The notes below the pieces were generated by a model that was not told the DNA's origin, did not search any database, and saw nothing but the letters and a program-made list of their open reading frames with translations. Below, piece by piece: positions 49,901 to 61,060 of a stretch of DNA of 64,000 bases. Location of the stretch: assembly GCA_032433595.1 (NCBI GenBank), contig JASWJB010000019.1:1-64000 (forward strand). The letters run 5' to 3'. The stretch comes from Conoideocrella luteorostrata (Eukaryota; Ascomycota; Sordariomycetes; Hypocreales; Clavicipitaceae). A program made the position numbers and the translations under genes. Within the stretch, counting starts at the first letter, position 1. Each line of letters starts with the position of its first letter.

Positions 49901-50818
49901 GAGGGCCGAGCTTCACCCTGGGTTTGCTGTAAGGATAAGAGCCGACGGTGTACACATCGGAATCCGGCGAGGTGGGACGTTCATTAACGCCGATAAATTG
50001 AGGAACATCGGAAGTTGTGGCCGCAGAGAATTTACTGTTTTCGGGAGAGGATGCGAGCTCCGAGTTGAGCGTAACAGGCCCGGCTGTTGAAGGCCTATAA
50101 TCTAGAGGCTGAGGACGGCTCTCATCGGTACCTGGCACTGATTGACGCTTGGTGGCCCGTTGCTCGTCCTCTTCTTCTTCCGCAATTTCCATGAGCCGCC
50201 TCCGACGCAACGAACTTGTCGACGATGAAGTCGAGCATGTTGCTGTGTGTAGAGAGCAAGCCGCCGATAATTTGGAATCTTTTAAGTCGCCAGCATTCAT
50301 TATCTCGAAAATGGTATCGTACGGCGAGAATCGTTCGCAGACGGCATTGAAATGCACAGCGACGCGAGCTATATTGAAAAACACTTCTGTCAGTGTACAT
50401 TCACGGTGCAGATTACTCACTTGAATAGAGGCCGACTCGGCATGATTGGCCCGACCAATGAGATAACATACCTTGAATAATTCTTGAACAATCCTCTGGC
50501 AAATACTTAATTACCACACTCCTCCTCCGGTACTTCAAAAAGCCATAAAGCGGACTCATCTCGTTATATTCGGCAACAGCATTGCGAACCTCAACTATAC
50601 CACCGTTGCCACGATTGTAGACCTGGATCTCGTCTCGACTTTCATATTTTAAAAGAAACCTGCTGAGTAGTCAGATGATTTGTACCACGTATTCGTATGC
50701 CATGGCACACTGGTTGCGATAGACATTCGAGGGGCATCACATACCAGCCTCCAGGTTCAGCAGTGGCCGCTTCATGCGCTTCTACCACCTTGGGATCATC
50801 AAGCCCGTTCAGTGACAT
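46922..50818 (-). CDS. ADF-H-domain protein with a very long disordered tail
   Basis: Spliced model: complement of 46922-46968, 47036-50368, 50472-50659 and 50745-50818, 1213 residues. The N-terminal ~130 residues look like an actin-depolymerising-factor homology domain of the drebrin/Abp1 kind: SLNGLDDPKVVEAHEAATAE, YRRRSVVIKYLPEDCSRIIQ and ARVAVHFNAVCERFSPYDTI. After it come Ser/Pro/Glu-rich, low-complexity residues to about 1050, with short basic segments (EKARLMKAMQLREKRKKKRA). A short conserved C-terminus reads SQLSVLHVLQEAHSTRSTTY. The last exon is only 15 codons; ignoring its splice yields a different tail. Probably an actin-associated scaffold in the cortex or endocytic patches, inferred from the domain only. 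Confidence 0.8.
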
Positions 50819-51382
50819 GGTCGTTGGCTGTGCTCAACCCTACCCGACTCTGCCTGTGGGAGTCCCTGAATCGTCCCTATTGATGTTTGCGAGAGAAAAA
50901 TCAACTCTATCGGTTATGTCGACTGAGCTGTTGTGACAGAATGCAAATTTCCGCGTACCAACGATCGAAGGAACCGAAACTCAGGGGGCTCAACTTGGCG
51001 AATAAGCATGAAGCACGGAGCATGGGCCGGTCGAACTGTGGAGAAGACCAAAGGAACGAGAAGAAGCAAATAAGGGACCTTCAAAGGAATATATCCCTTA
51101 TTGTCGAGCAAACGTCTTGATCCGAGTTGGGGGGACACGGATCAAAGCAACCTGCGGCAGGAGATCCCGTATACCTGCGGGAACGGGTTTACACTTGGTA
51201 GCCTTCCGTGTTTGTCGCAGTTGGGCGCGGCACAAGATAATACGTAGTCGACGACGTCGTGGTCCGAGACACCGAACTAAAAAGCAACGACTGCAGAACA
51301 GAAGAATCAGGCTTTAGATTTTTTCCCTTCGGACACAATGATGTTGCCACTTGAGCACTGCAAAACTAACCACTATTATTGT

Positions 51383-51411
51383 GCTCCGTACGGTGTACTT
51401 CGTACGGAGTA
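51383..51411. repeat. Palindrome-family inverted pair
   Basis: GCTCCGTACGG and CGTACGGAGTAT around a short TGTACTT spacer. Confidence 0.75.
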
Positions 51412-51896
51412 TTGATGCTGCAATCTGAGCTAAAGAGACAGCAAAGGGAGGGAAGATTAGCAAAAGGAAACAGGAAAAGAAAGAAACGGCACCAGTGGGT
51501 GTGAGGGCCTAACTCTTAGCAGTGGAGAGCATATGCGGAGAAGATGCAAACAGGGCCCGGGCAGGGGACGCTCAAATGACCGGCAACAAATGCTCTGGGA
51601 AATCAATTGTTGCTATGTGACCGCGTAGGTGCCGAGGAGGGCAAGGGAAGAAAGAAAATAGTGGCTAAGGGAGAAAGTCGCAGTGCAGTGCATTAATTAG
51701 GAGAAGGGGGTTGATGGGATATTGCGGCCAACAAAACGGGGAGTTGCATCGTCAAGTCGAGGTCATCTCAATCGTGCTGGGCACTAATTGAGCCACCATG
51801 CCAATTCCAGGGGCCCAGACCCGTTTTTTTGTGTGCTCATGGTGCATATGTATGGTGCACATGCATGGCGCTGCCAGACACATCAACATACACGGA

Positions 51897-51914
51897 GTAC
51901 GGAGTACTCCGTAC
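51897..51914. repeat. Perfect 18 bp palindrome GTACGGAGTACTCCGTAC
   Basis: The circularly permuted form of the motif, centred on the other axis (GTAC of the outer ends), immediately after ACACGGA. Confidence 0.92.
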
Positions 51915-52183
51915 AATGTATAGCTAGTATGTATGTGCTGCTGGTGGGCTGGTGGACTTGCTGGGGTCGGTCAGTCAATCAATCAGAATAAGTCAATCTG
52001 GTGTCAATCAGCTCCGCCAGGCTCTGACCCTGGCTTTGACTGGACCGCCGGATCTGACCTCTTTAATCAAAAAATTTGCGGAGCAACTTCGCAAACTGAA
52101 CTCCGTAGTCGACATGTCTGCCCGCCTTAGCTATTATACATCATATTACTCTGGTCTCCGCCCTGTAGTTACTGGCGCCTACG

Positions 52184-52219
52184 TACGGAGTAATTGTACA
52201 ATAACTAACTAACTAACTT
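52184..52219. repeat. TACGGAGTA plus TAAC tandem repeat
   Basis: TACGGAGTA followed 9 bases later by about four tandem TAAC units (ending AACTTA), the same pairing of motifs as at 18.2 and 56.4 kb. Confidence 0.75.
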
Positions 52220-52562
52220 ACTACAGAGTCAACGGCAGCTAAATAAACGCCCATTGACTGACATGGAAGGGGTCAAAGGGTCGTGGAGCACTAGCCTGCG
52301 CAGGACTAGCCCCAAACACTGATGGCTGCTGGCGCACCCAAAAGAAGTCAACTGGCGCAAGCCATGGATGAATTTCGCGGGGTGCTGTGGGCGACCCCTG
52401 GGGCCGCGGCAGTACTCTCAATTGCGTGCCAATGTACTCTGTAACTAACCATGCGGTGGGCTAACTAATTCCTTGTCGAATTCAGTGAGCACCAACAAAA
52501 AAAGTGAAAACTTGTGGTCTCCCCGCATACGACAGTATACGCAACCACGATACCGTCTCCCT

Positions 52563-52600
52563 ATTTTTCTTTTCTTTTCTTTTCTTTTCTTTTTTTTTTA
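52563..52600. repeat. TTTTC pentanucleotide repeat
   Basis: About six TTTTC units ending in a T run, a simple-sequence tract. Confidence 0.9.
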
Positions 52601-53296
52601 CAAAAAAAAAGAGACAAAAATAGTTTGGAGATTAATGAATGAAGCCTTTTCTTCCCGACCTGTGCGGCGTCATATTGCACATTAACCAACCGACACCGGA
52701 ATGCATCCCGTTGACTCTTGCGCAACTGAAATCCCACAATGCTTGCGTAGGGATTGGATTAGAATATATTGTAGGTTCACTGGCAATAATTCTGTGATCC
52801 GGATCGATAGAAAATGGGGACACATGTTGGATCTGTAAAAGAAGCTTTGGAATTGCCCCCCTGATGAGGCTTAAGCCACTGTTGATCGTAAGAGAATCGA
52901 TACATAACACAGCATACTCAATTCCACAGCTAAACTTTTGTGTATGCCACTCATGTGCTGCACATCTGCCAACCCAGCTGGTCCGTAGTCTGACAATAAC
53001 TGCAACTTACGTGAGAGAACTGCTCACCAACCTGAGCTACATGGGTTATCATACCATCATTCCCTCCCCCCGGTTCAGGTATTTCGGGCCTCGTTTCTTC
53101 AGCACCTCAAGTTAAAGCGTATGTAAGTAACATTGTAAAGAGACCAAGAATTCATGGTACAATTGGACTGAAAGCATCAAAATGAGGTCGTGTTTCGAGC
53201 ATTCTCCACTCTACTTAGCTAGCACATCGATTCTTATGTAACAAGACATGTATAAGTTTGCATCCGATACCGTCACCGTTGACAAAGGTGATTTCA

Positions 53297-55158
53297 TCAT
53301 TTCTTGGGGTCTTGTTTGACGTCCACGGCTTCCCCAGAGTCTTTGCCCGCTTTGAACAAACCTTCTGAGCTGTTCGTCATCACCACCGCCTCCTCCTCCT
53401 CCTCCTCCTCCTCCTTGCCCTCCTCGTCGGGTTCCGGTTCTTCCACTACAGCTTCTTCCAGTGTAGTCACAACCAGCTCACCTCCCTCAGTAGGTAAAGT
53501 TTCGTAGCCACGACCACTGTTGCTGGCAGATACTCCTACGGCTGGCGTAGTCCCTGAGGCAATTTTCTGCTTGGTGTCCATAACAATTTTTTCCGCCTCG
53601 CTTAGTTTGACAGATGCATCGGGGTCGGCTCCGGGCTCGGCTCCGGGCTCTTTGTCATTCGCGGTCTTGCCCTGGGCTGCTGTTGCCAGTCTATCGAAGC
53701 GAACAATCATACATGATAAATTGTCGGTGCTGAATCGATTCAATGCGTGATTCACCAGTTGTTTGGAAGCGGTGATTGGGTCTTGCACCTCGCGAACCAG
53801 ATCAACAGCGTCTTGGTCGCTACAAACGTCCCATAACTACGGAAAATTGGTCAGCAATGAACTATCTGTTACAATATTTAAACGTCACTTACGCCATCGC
53901 ATGCAATGATGATAAATTCGTCAATATCGGGTTGTATGACCGTCTCCGTCGTGTACGGATGGCCAGTCACGAGATCCTTCATATAGGCATCGCCCAGAGC
54001 ACGGGTCACGGCTAAGACACCATTGACACGGTTATTCAGGATTAAGCCGCCGGCGTTAGCAATTCGTTTGCCTTCGTTTTCGTCGCTTCCCTTGTGATCA
54101 TAAGATAGTCGCAGAGCTTTGCCTCCACGACACAGAATAATACGAGCGTCGCCAACGTTTGCTGTGTACAAAATACGCTGCCGTGTCATGGATGCCTTAT
54201 TCCTTATCTGGCCACCATCCGGGGATGAGGTTGCTGTTTTATCTTTGTCCATAGCGTTGGTTTCGTTAGACTTGGACGACGGCTTTCTGAGATTGGTAAG
54301 TGTTGACTTGTCCGTGGAGACACGATCCTCCCATCGGAGGACGGCAATAGCGGCCGTGCAACCGCTGTTCTTGAGCGGGAGCTTGTCCAGCTGCGCATCG
54401 ACAGAGGTAAAGGTCTGGTCCAGCAATTCTGGAATGGCTGAATTGGGATTCTTCCTTATAGTTTCTTCGAGAATGAGATGAAGTTTCTTGCCACACCAGT
54501 CCGCCGCAAAAGTGCCAGCATGGCCATCGAAAATGGCAAAATATCCGTTATCAGACTCCACCATTTTCTTCCCAGCTCCCCCTTCCGAGCCATCACTCGC
54601 TTCGGATTTGTTCTTTGTCAGCGCATCTCCAGCTGCAGGCAGAGGGGTGGCCAAGAAGTTGTAGAGAAAGGCATGGGTGTCTTCCATGGTTCGGCGGCAT
54701 TTTTTGTTCCTATCTTCCCAAACACCAACTCGGAATGTAGACTTGGGGCCAGGCACTGATTCGCCAGCAGAATTATTGTGTTGACCTTGGGGTACAACTA
54801 GAGCTGGGTCTTGTTTGCCAAGTTTCTGCAGCGGTGTTTGGGCACTCAGATCAGAGTTGCCACGACTGGACTGAGAAAAGTTCAAAGTATTCTTGGCCGA
54901 GGCTAAGAAGCTACTAGCCTTGCTCCCAACACCACTACTCCTCCGTTTCTTGTCAGTCGAGCCGCCCGTGTCATGGCGACCAGGAGGGCTGCCATTTCCG
55001 CTACGTTTCTCTCCGCTATTAGCAGGCTGAAGCACGACTGCTTTGACGGGAGCGGGTGTGTCGGTGGTAGGACTTGAGCCTTGGGAAGGTGGCTTTTCTT
55101 CCGTTTTGGAATCGCTCTCTGTCTTGGATCCTGAAGAATTGGAACTCCCACCAAACAT
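53297..55158 (-). CDS. PP2C-type serine/threonine protein phosphatase
   Basis: Spliced model: complement of 53297-53836 and 53893-55158, 601 residues. The Mg/Mn-dependent PP2C motifs appear in order: [18 protein letters not shown] (about 145), FAIFDGHAG (about 208), [46 protein letters not shown] and [19 protein letters not shown]. The last motif is split by the intron (GTAAGT..CCGTAG). A 140-residue Ser/Gly-rich head and a 150-residue acidic tail with an eight-Glu run extend the core. It resembles fungal Ptc1-class enzymes, which dampen stress MAPK signalling, but the class is a guess. A Ser/Lys-rich insert lies between the FDGHAG and VGDAR motifs. Confidence 0.95.
53389..53414 (-). repeat. 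TCC/GGA repeat encoding poly-Glu in the PP2C tail
   Basis: A near-perfect trinucleotide run on the + strand, read as consecutive Glu codons on the minus strand. Confidence 0.9.
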
Positions 55159-56369
55159 CCTATTCAGCAGGCTTCCTCCCTGAGAGGAGAGACTGCGTCG
55201 CTTGTTGCCTGCCAGCTTTGTGAAGTTGATGCAAAACCTGGATAGAGATGGATGGGATCGATCAACGTGTTTGGTCTGGAAACTGGGATATCGTTGACGG
55301 CAGTCGTAGGCTCGATGAACACTATGTTGGAGAGAAAGCCTGATATCGTACAGGTAGATCCGTCGTATTCACTTGGGAGATGAGTGATCTGTTCAATGAA
55401 GAGTCCGCGGGTGTCTTATCTCTGGGGGGCGAGGAAAAAAGAGGTGGGATACGAGCCCAGTCGTTGAACGCTGCGTATAGGGAAGACGGTCAGACAGCTT
55501 ATAGATAAGCAGAGTTGGGAAAGAGCTTTGCGAGAAGATGGCAGTTGGTTTGTGCAGGGGTATGTAATGATCAGGCAAGTACTCCGTACCGAATGGGTAG
55601 TTACACCACCATTGGGAGACTGAGGAGACAAAGAAACAAAATGTAAGGTCATCTGCCAGGTGAATGTTGCATGCCCTCTTGGTTGTTTGCTTTGGCTGAA
55701 ACACCACAAAGCCTTGTCATAAGGGACGCAAAAGCATGCAGATGACAGCTGGGGGAAAGTACGATGATGGAGCAAGAGTGAATACAGGAGTATTTCGCGT
55801 TGACACAAACCTACGTACGTACGTACCAACATGCACACTTGGCGTCAACTGGTAGCGAGCGACAGCTTGAAGGTGGTCGCTCAGGTGTCACCCCGGATGA
55901 TGCGGCCGGGTGCGGAGCACTGCCTGACGTAGTAGCCAGACAGCGTATGTAGTTCCGCAGAGACAAGGGCACCGTGGCTGTTTAGGCGCCAAAGAGATGA
56001 GGAATGTCGTGAACAGAACCGGTTGGTGATGCAGAGAAATAACAACAGTAGTGGCGGCGGTTATGGTGGTTGTGATGGTTGTGGAGGTCGCTGATGTTGC
56101 AGACAACAACCCCACGAGCGGACGCCAGACAGCCAGACAGCAGACGCCAAACAGCAGACAGCAGACAGCAAGCGGCGGACAGACGTGGTGGTTCCTACGT
56201 CGTCTAGCGCCGGATGAAATGCAGGAGAACGGAGGGTGCGGGGTCTCGGTGGCGGACGAGGCTATGGCGGGGGTGGCCTGGGGGAAACATCACAAGGCAT
56301 GCAGCAACTCTGAGGCACTCATCACTCAGTATTGTATTTACCTCTCCGTACGCCAATTTAGATTGACTT

Positions 56370-56495
56370 TAACTAACTAGTCCACATACCGCAACCCGCG
56401 CTCCGTACTAGAGTAGAAATTAACTGCCTAACTATACCGTACTTTCCAAGTACGGTATTCCCAACCCCATAGTTGGTTAGTGACTCAGTTAGTTA
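56370..56495. mobile_element. Candidate MITE-like element with imperfect terminal inverted repeats
   Basis: Left end TAACTAACTAGTCCAC (56370-56385) matches the reverse complement of the right end (56480-56495, TAACTAACTGAGTCAC) except for two one-base shifts. A perfect 11 bp hairpin sits near the middle and a CTCCGTACT core motif lies inside. The length of 126 bp fits a small non-coding element, but no target-site duplication is clear and no transposase was found in the window. Confidence 0.4.
56434..56458. repeat. Perfect 11 bp hairpin, ATACCGTACTT
   Basis: Arms ATACCGTACTT and AAGTACGGTAT with a 3-base loop TCC. Confidence 0.92.
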
Positions 56496-57753
56496 CACCG
56501 TCGACGTTTCGGGGTCTACGCATGCTGGGACTTGCTTCCACCAACCAACCGTTAACCACCGACGAGCTTGAACCACCAGCTTGAACAACCAAATTGAAGA
56601 ACAAGCCCAGCGTGGTGGCATGGCAGACCAGAGACCCCATGGCCATGGTATTGAGCCATGCAGCTCTTCTGCTCAGGAAAGCGATATACAACAGTCCGTA
56701 GGCTCTTAGGATATTCCACGTGGAAGAGAGCCGGCCAGTAGCTCATACCGACTGCATCAATGCCAAAGGAAGTGTAGGATGGGGATGAGACGTTCTTTTG
56801 ATGGGCTATTCGACGTTATGACGAGAATGTTCAGGCTAGCTAGGAATTAGGCTCTCATTTCTGCCCAATTGTGCAATGTGTCTCGTGTCCAGGCGATCAT
56901 TTTGCCTTCGGACTCCAGAACTTCCCCGGATACTCCGAGAGTTCCTCGGAGACGTCTATGCCGACCCAGAGCACCAATGTGTAAGCAGTGTTGGAACCAT
57001 TAGTTTATTGTCACGCAGTTACGTTTGATCGTCTGATGCACTTGCCCAACGCCGCAGTGCACTATATGTTGCTTTGCTATTCTTTGAAAGCGTGGCAGTA
57101 CTTTCTAAATCCAGCTCATGTTCCACCATGTCCAGCCTAAAGGCCCAGTGAACAAGAGATTAGTAGAGCTTTGGGTGGGAAATGCGTTTGCGGCGGTCTT
57201 GACGGACATGTTCCAAGGTTCTGGCATCTGTGATTTTTTGGGATCTCCGGTCATGCTGTGGCAAGCACAGCTGAGGGGCCGTTTGGTATATTCAAGCCTG
57301 CGTGACAAACAAAGCCAAATTTTTGCAGCTCAACATGTCACCGAGCTACGACGAGGAATTACGAAATGACAAATCGGTCCGTCGTCTTTTCCCGTTCCCA
57401 CACTGACCAGTTTACGTCTCGGGCGTACGTGTGTTAACGGATCTTCTGGGAGGTTCGAGGTTCGAGGTTTGTGGACTCTCATTCCATGGCAACTTTTGTG
57501 GTGTAGGTTAGAGCAAGATTAAGTATAAGGGACCGCAATACAGGGGTAAGGTCCAAGATCCATTCTGGCTCTGGGCTGATACGTGGGAATCAACGCTATG
57601 CTTTGCAGCTTAAGTAGACCGGCGCACGCCAAAGGATCAGCCTGCATTTCTAAACACACAAACGCCTCCATGAATAATATCGTCCAATTCGTTCCTCCCT
57701 CCGTTCGCTAGTTTGCATCTGGCGCGTTCACCAACGGTGTCCGTGCATGCCCT

Positions 57754-58645
57754 TCATTTCTTCAAGCTATCCAGCCGCGCTTGAAGATCGTCATCGACGG
57801 GATCACCGCCGTTGCCACCACTGCCTCCTCCAATAGCCTGTGGAATTTTCGCTTCGGAAATAGCCGGACTGCCAAGTGCTGTTGGGGTCTCGCCAACCTG
57901 CAGAGCAATATTAGTTTCACACTCGAGCTCAGCACTAAACAGCCCCAGACGGCGCAGAGTTGGTTCTTACAGATTGGGTAAAGTCGACTCCAATCTCTTC
58001 CAAGACTTGTTCGACCACCTCATCACCTTCTTCTTCGACGCCGACGTCCATGGCGTCGTCAACAGCGTCGTCCATCATTTCCTGCCTCTGTTCCATAATG
58101 TCGTTTTCTCGTTCAAACTCCATGGCAATTCGTTGGAGTTGGGGTAAGTTCATGGATTTGTTCATACTCCCCAGGGCCATTGTAGCTCCTTTCATCGCTT
58201 GCATCATCTGTTCGTTGGTTCGATAGGTCTGTAGTTCAACAACAATGTCAGCGAGAGGAAGGGAATAAAGCCCTGCGCAGTCGGCAAAGTCGTACCTGGA
58301 GCCGTAATGAGATCTTTTGAAGTTGGCTGCGCATTGCGAAAAATTTCTCGATATACCGCCGCGTACGAACGAGGTCCTTGGCTTGAATTTTGCAGGCCCC
58401 CATCTGTCCATTCTTCGCGCTCGTCTTGATCTGCTGTATCAACGTCTTCTCCTGCTTCTCCAGCTTGACACGCGTTTGGTCGAGTTCTCGAATCGCCTTG
58501 TCCAGCATGCGCTGATTCTTGCGCAGACGCTCAGCAGGCGTCATGCGCTTTCCGAATGCCCATTCTAGGATCTGCGATGCGAAGGTCAGCTGCACGTGAA
58601 ACTCCTCGAATTGATGGTAGTAGGTAGGCATTGACGCACGTTCAT
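57754..58645 (-). CDS. VPS2: ESCRT-III subunit Vps2 (CHMP2 family)
   Basis: Spliced model: complement of 57754-57897, 57971-58228, 58296-58571 and 58640-58645, 227 residues. The first coding exon is just ATGAAC (Met-Asn), spliced at GTGCGT..CGCAG to ILEWAFGKRMTPAERLRKNQ. The basic helical hairpin continues with KTSAKNGQMGACKIQAKDLV, followed by the acidic region MEFERENDIMEQRQEMMDDA. The C-terminus DDDLQARLDSLKK fits the MIM1 consensus that binds the MIT domain of Vps4. ESCRT-III polymerises on endosomes to bud and sever intralumenal vesicles, and Vps2 works with Vps24 in the terminal cap. All introns are in phase 0. Confidence 0.96.
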
Positions 58646-59090
58646 GGCTACTGTGGGAAGAATTATTCCCCCCTCTGTAGTGGTAATTGTTTTGCGCTCC
58701 ACGAGCTCATTCACGTATTGTCCAGAAGCACCGACAAATAGAGTGCATGTGTGTTCCGTACGTAACTAGTTGTTAATGAGGTTGCCTGGTCGAGGTCAAG
58801 ACAGTGCTGCCTTGCGCCTACGTAATGGGCCGCTCAGGTGGTGCTAGGAGAGCGGCTGGTCATTGGCTTGGCAGCTGCGGGAAACATGGCCCTTAGCGGC
58901 ACCACTTCCAACTAATCACAATACGACCAACCTGGGGAATATTCTGTCATCGTGAAATGCCATCGTAATCTATCTTCGGAATAATCTTTCATCACACCCG
59001 TGCTTTATGTAGAATCCATTTCTTATATGCCAAACCATACCACCGCAATCATGAAACAACCATTCCAGCTGGCATCTGACCAATCCATCT
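58646..59090. other. Intergenic spacer VPS2 promoter / deaminase 3' end
   Basis: 445 bases between co-oriented minus genes; nothing specific seen. Confidence 0.6.
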
Positions 59091-60360
59091 TCATTGTTCC
59101 CACATGATATCGCGTAGCCGTTGCTTCTCATTTTCACCTCCAAATATGCCGTCAATCCCATGCCGAGCCAAGGCGCATATCTGGGCCCGGTCAAGGTTGA
59201 AATGTTCGGCTGCTATTCGATATTCATTTGAGAGTGGGCTACCAAATACACCCACGTCGTCCGTCTTGGTTAACTCCTCAGCCCATAGGCACTTCACTTG
59301 ACAAACGGGTTCGCGGACGGCAGAATCTTTTACTTACCGCTAAAGAGATTTTTGGTCCTTTGACTGACATCCAATATTTAAAGTGGTGGGCTTTGAACCC
59401 GCCATGGATCATGCCTGCTTGCACGTTGCAGCTCAGACACAGCTCCAAACACAACTCCCTTTCGGCAATTTCCCTCTTCGTCTCTTCATCTTCCCAAATC
59501 ACATGTCCCAGTCTGTCAGGTTTCCATGAGAGAAGGGTGCGTAGCTCGTTCTGTGATCCACTCAGCTCCGCCTCTGCAAAGTGTACCGTGATGCCCAATC
59601 CATTCCGGAAGGCGTCCTTAAACACAGGAGTGAATATTGAAATTTCTCCTCCTGGACGGGCAGTAGGATCTCCGCACAAGTCGATACCCACCACACCAGG
59701 ACCGTGTCCAGTATACAGACTAGTTGCGAGGGCAAGGATAGTCTCTGCAGTACTTAGAGAGTGGCGCCGATCAATGCACAGGATCAGCCGCGTGTGCATT
59801 CGAGGGTGAGCAATCTCAAACCCTTTGATGGTGTCAATGAGGGTCTTGATATAACTCTCTGCTGAGATGGTACTTGTAGCCCGGGGTGTAGTCCGTAGTT
59901 CCAGGTATACCACGCCGTCAGAAAGGAAGTCTTCTAGTACGCTTTGGGTGGCATGTCGAATGGACTCTTCATCCGTCAAGAGATTATAGATATAGCTACT
60001 GAAGAGGGGGAAGAATCTGCACGAATCCAAATACGCAATTAGCAAACAGCTAACGCAGTTTCCGACAACTTGAATAACCGCTAGGCAGCTTCGCAAACTT
60101 ACGACTCAAGGTTGTAGTCATGCCTGCCTTCGGGCATCACTGTCAGAGGGTCTTCTAGCTCCGTTTGGCCTGAGGATTTTTTGCGTTTCCATATCTCATG
60201 AAGAGTGCGGCGAGAAACACTGCCCGTGAAGTGCGCATGTAGCTGAATTAATAGTCAACCGTTGTTCGTTATCAAACTCATGAGCGCTGGCCGCGGGGTA
60301 ATACGCCGCTCTCTCGCGTCAGATTCGCACCTCAACTTTTGGTAACAAAACGAAGTCCAT
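59091..60360 (-). CDS. Adenosine deaminase-like protein (ADAL type)
   Basis: Spliced model: complement of 59091-59264, 59338-60016, 60103-60242 and 60331-60360, 340 residues. A metal-dependent amidohydrolase: H12 and H14 in LPKVELHAHFTGS are zinc ligands, VHFAEAE carries the next His and the catalytic Glu, and TDDVGVF (from T284) holds the metal-binding Asp. GVVYLELRTTPRA near residue 105 is typical of the ADAL branch (N6-modified AMP deaminases) rather than adenine deaminase. It probably deaminates N6-methyl-AMP or related nucleotides in the cytosol; substrate choice is inferred. The first exon is 10 codons and stops right before HAH. A TACTCCGTAG motif lies 12 bases upstream of the ATG. Confidence 0.92.
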
Positions 60361-61060
60361 TACGTCGGTATCTACTCCGTAGACTGTGAAACTAATGTTG
60401 GGTAAGGATTTAAAGACCGTCGGAACACAGCGGTGGAGAATGGGGGTTACAGTTTATCGATCTCGAGTCTTAGTTAGTGTGTAGCTGACAGAAGGGAACT
60501 CTTTCTTCCCAGTTATGGGAGAGTCCGTTGGAAGTTACTACTACAAGTATTTTAGCACCTACAAATAGTTGCCATAGGATATGCAGTGCTGCCTCGTCCA
60601 AAATAATCTGGTTTGAGGCTTCGTTACCCCTGGTGGAAAATATTGATCTTCAGTGAAAGTGCCGGATTTAACAAAACAAACTGGATCTCATTATACATAC
60701 ACTGTGCATCAGGTCAAAGAATCAGAGTCTAATGTAGGAAGACAAATACAAGTGAATTCGTCCACCTAGAGGAGATGAGATTCGAAATATGGTGCTAAAT
60801 CCATGTTCTTTTAAGCACTCCAACCCCCTTTTTTTCATTCCTTTACCAAACACAAATCCTATTATCACCCTAAGCGCTGGTCGCAACCATCCCATAAATG
60901 TCGACGGAGTGGCTCGTCTGCATCACATCCATCCAGAGTATCGTACACAAAAGGCGACATTGTCAATGCCTTCAATTTGACATGTTGTGGAGTTGTCGTT
61001 GTTTATTGATATTCTCCAAAAAAATCGTTTTTTACAAAAAAACAAGCTTAAAAACCTTGT
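60361..61060. other. Intergenic region deaminase / TOM22
   Basis: About 700 bases: the deaminase leader (with TACTCCGTAG at 60373-60382) and the Tom22 3' region. Nothing else supported. Confidence 0.6.
60373..60382. repeat. TACTCCGTAG half-site in the deaminase leader
   Basis: The only copy of the dispersed motif within 15 bases of a start codon that I noticed. Confidence 0.7.

Larger units (their letters stand above)
50819..53296. other. Intergenic region
   Basis: About 2.5 kb between co-oriented minus genes. Palindrome-family sites at 51383-51411, 51897-51914 and 52184-52192, a TAAC repeat at 52202-52219 and a TTTTC repeat at 52563-52600. No gene recognised. Confidence 0.5.
55159..57753. 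other. Intergenic region with a possible small inverted-repeat element
   Basis: About 2.6 kb. It starts with the PP2C promoter. AGACAGC-type short repeats at 56121-56185, a palindrome-family site at 55580-55589 and the candidate element at 56370-56495. No supported gene. Confidence 0.5.

Noticed and set aside
56121..56185. Short regularly repeated AGACAGC units, considered as a CRISPR-like array
   Set aside because: Units are contiguous and irregular without unique spacers, and the genome is eukaryotic; a simple repeat.
57105..57308. Minus-strand ORF ending WNMSVKTAANAF..PLGWTWWNMSWI
   Set aside because: Composition caught the eye but there is no start context, splice signal or known family.
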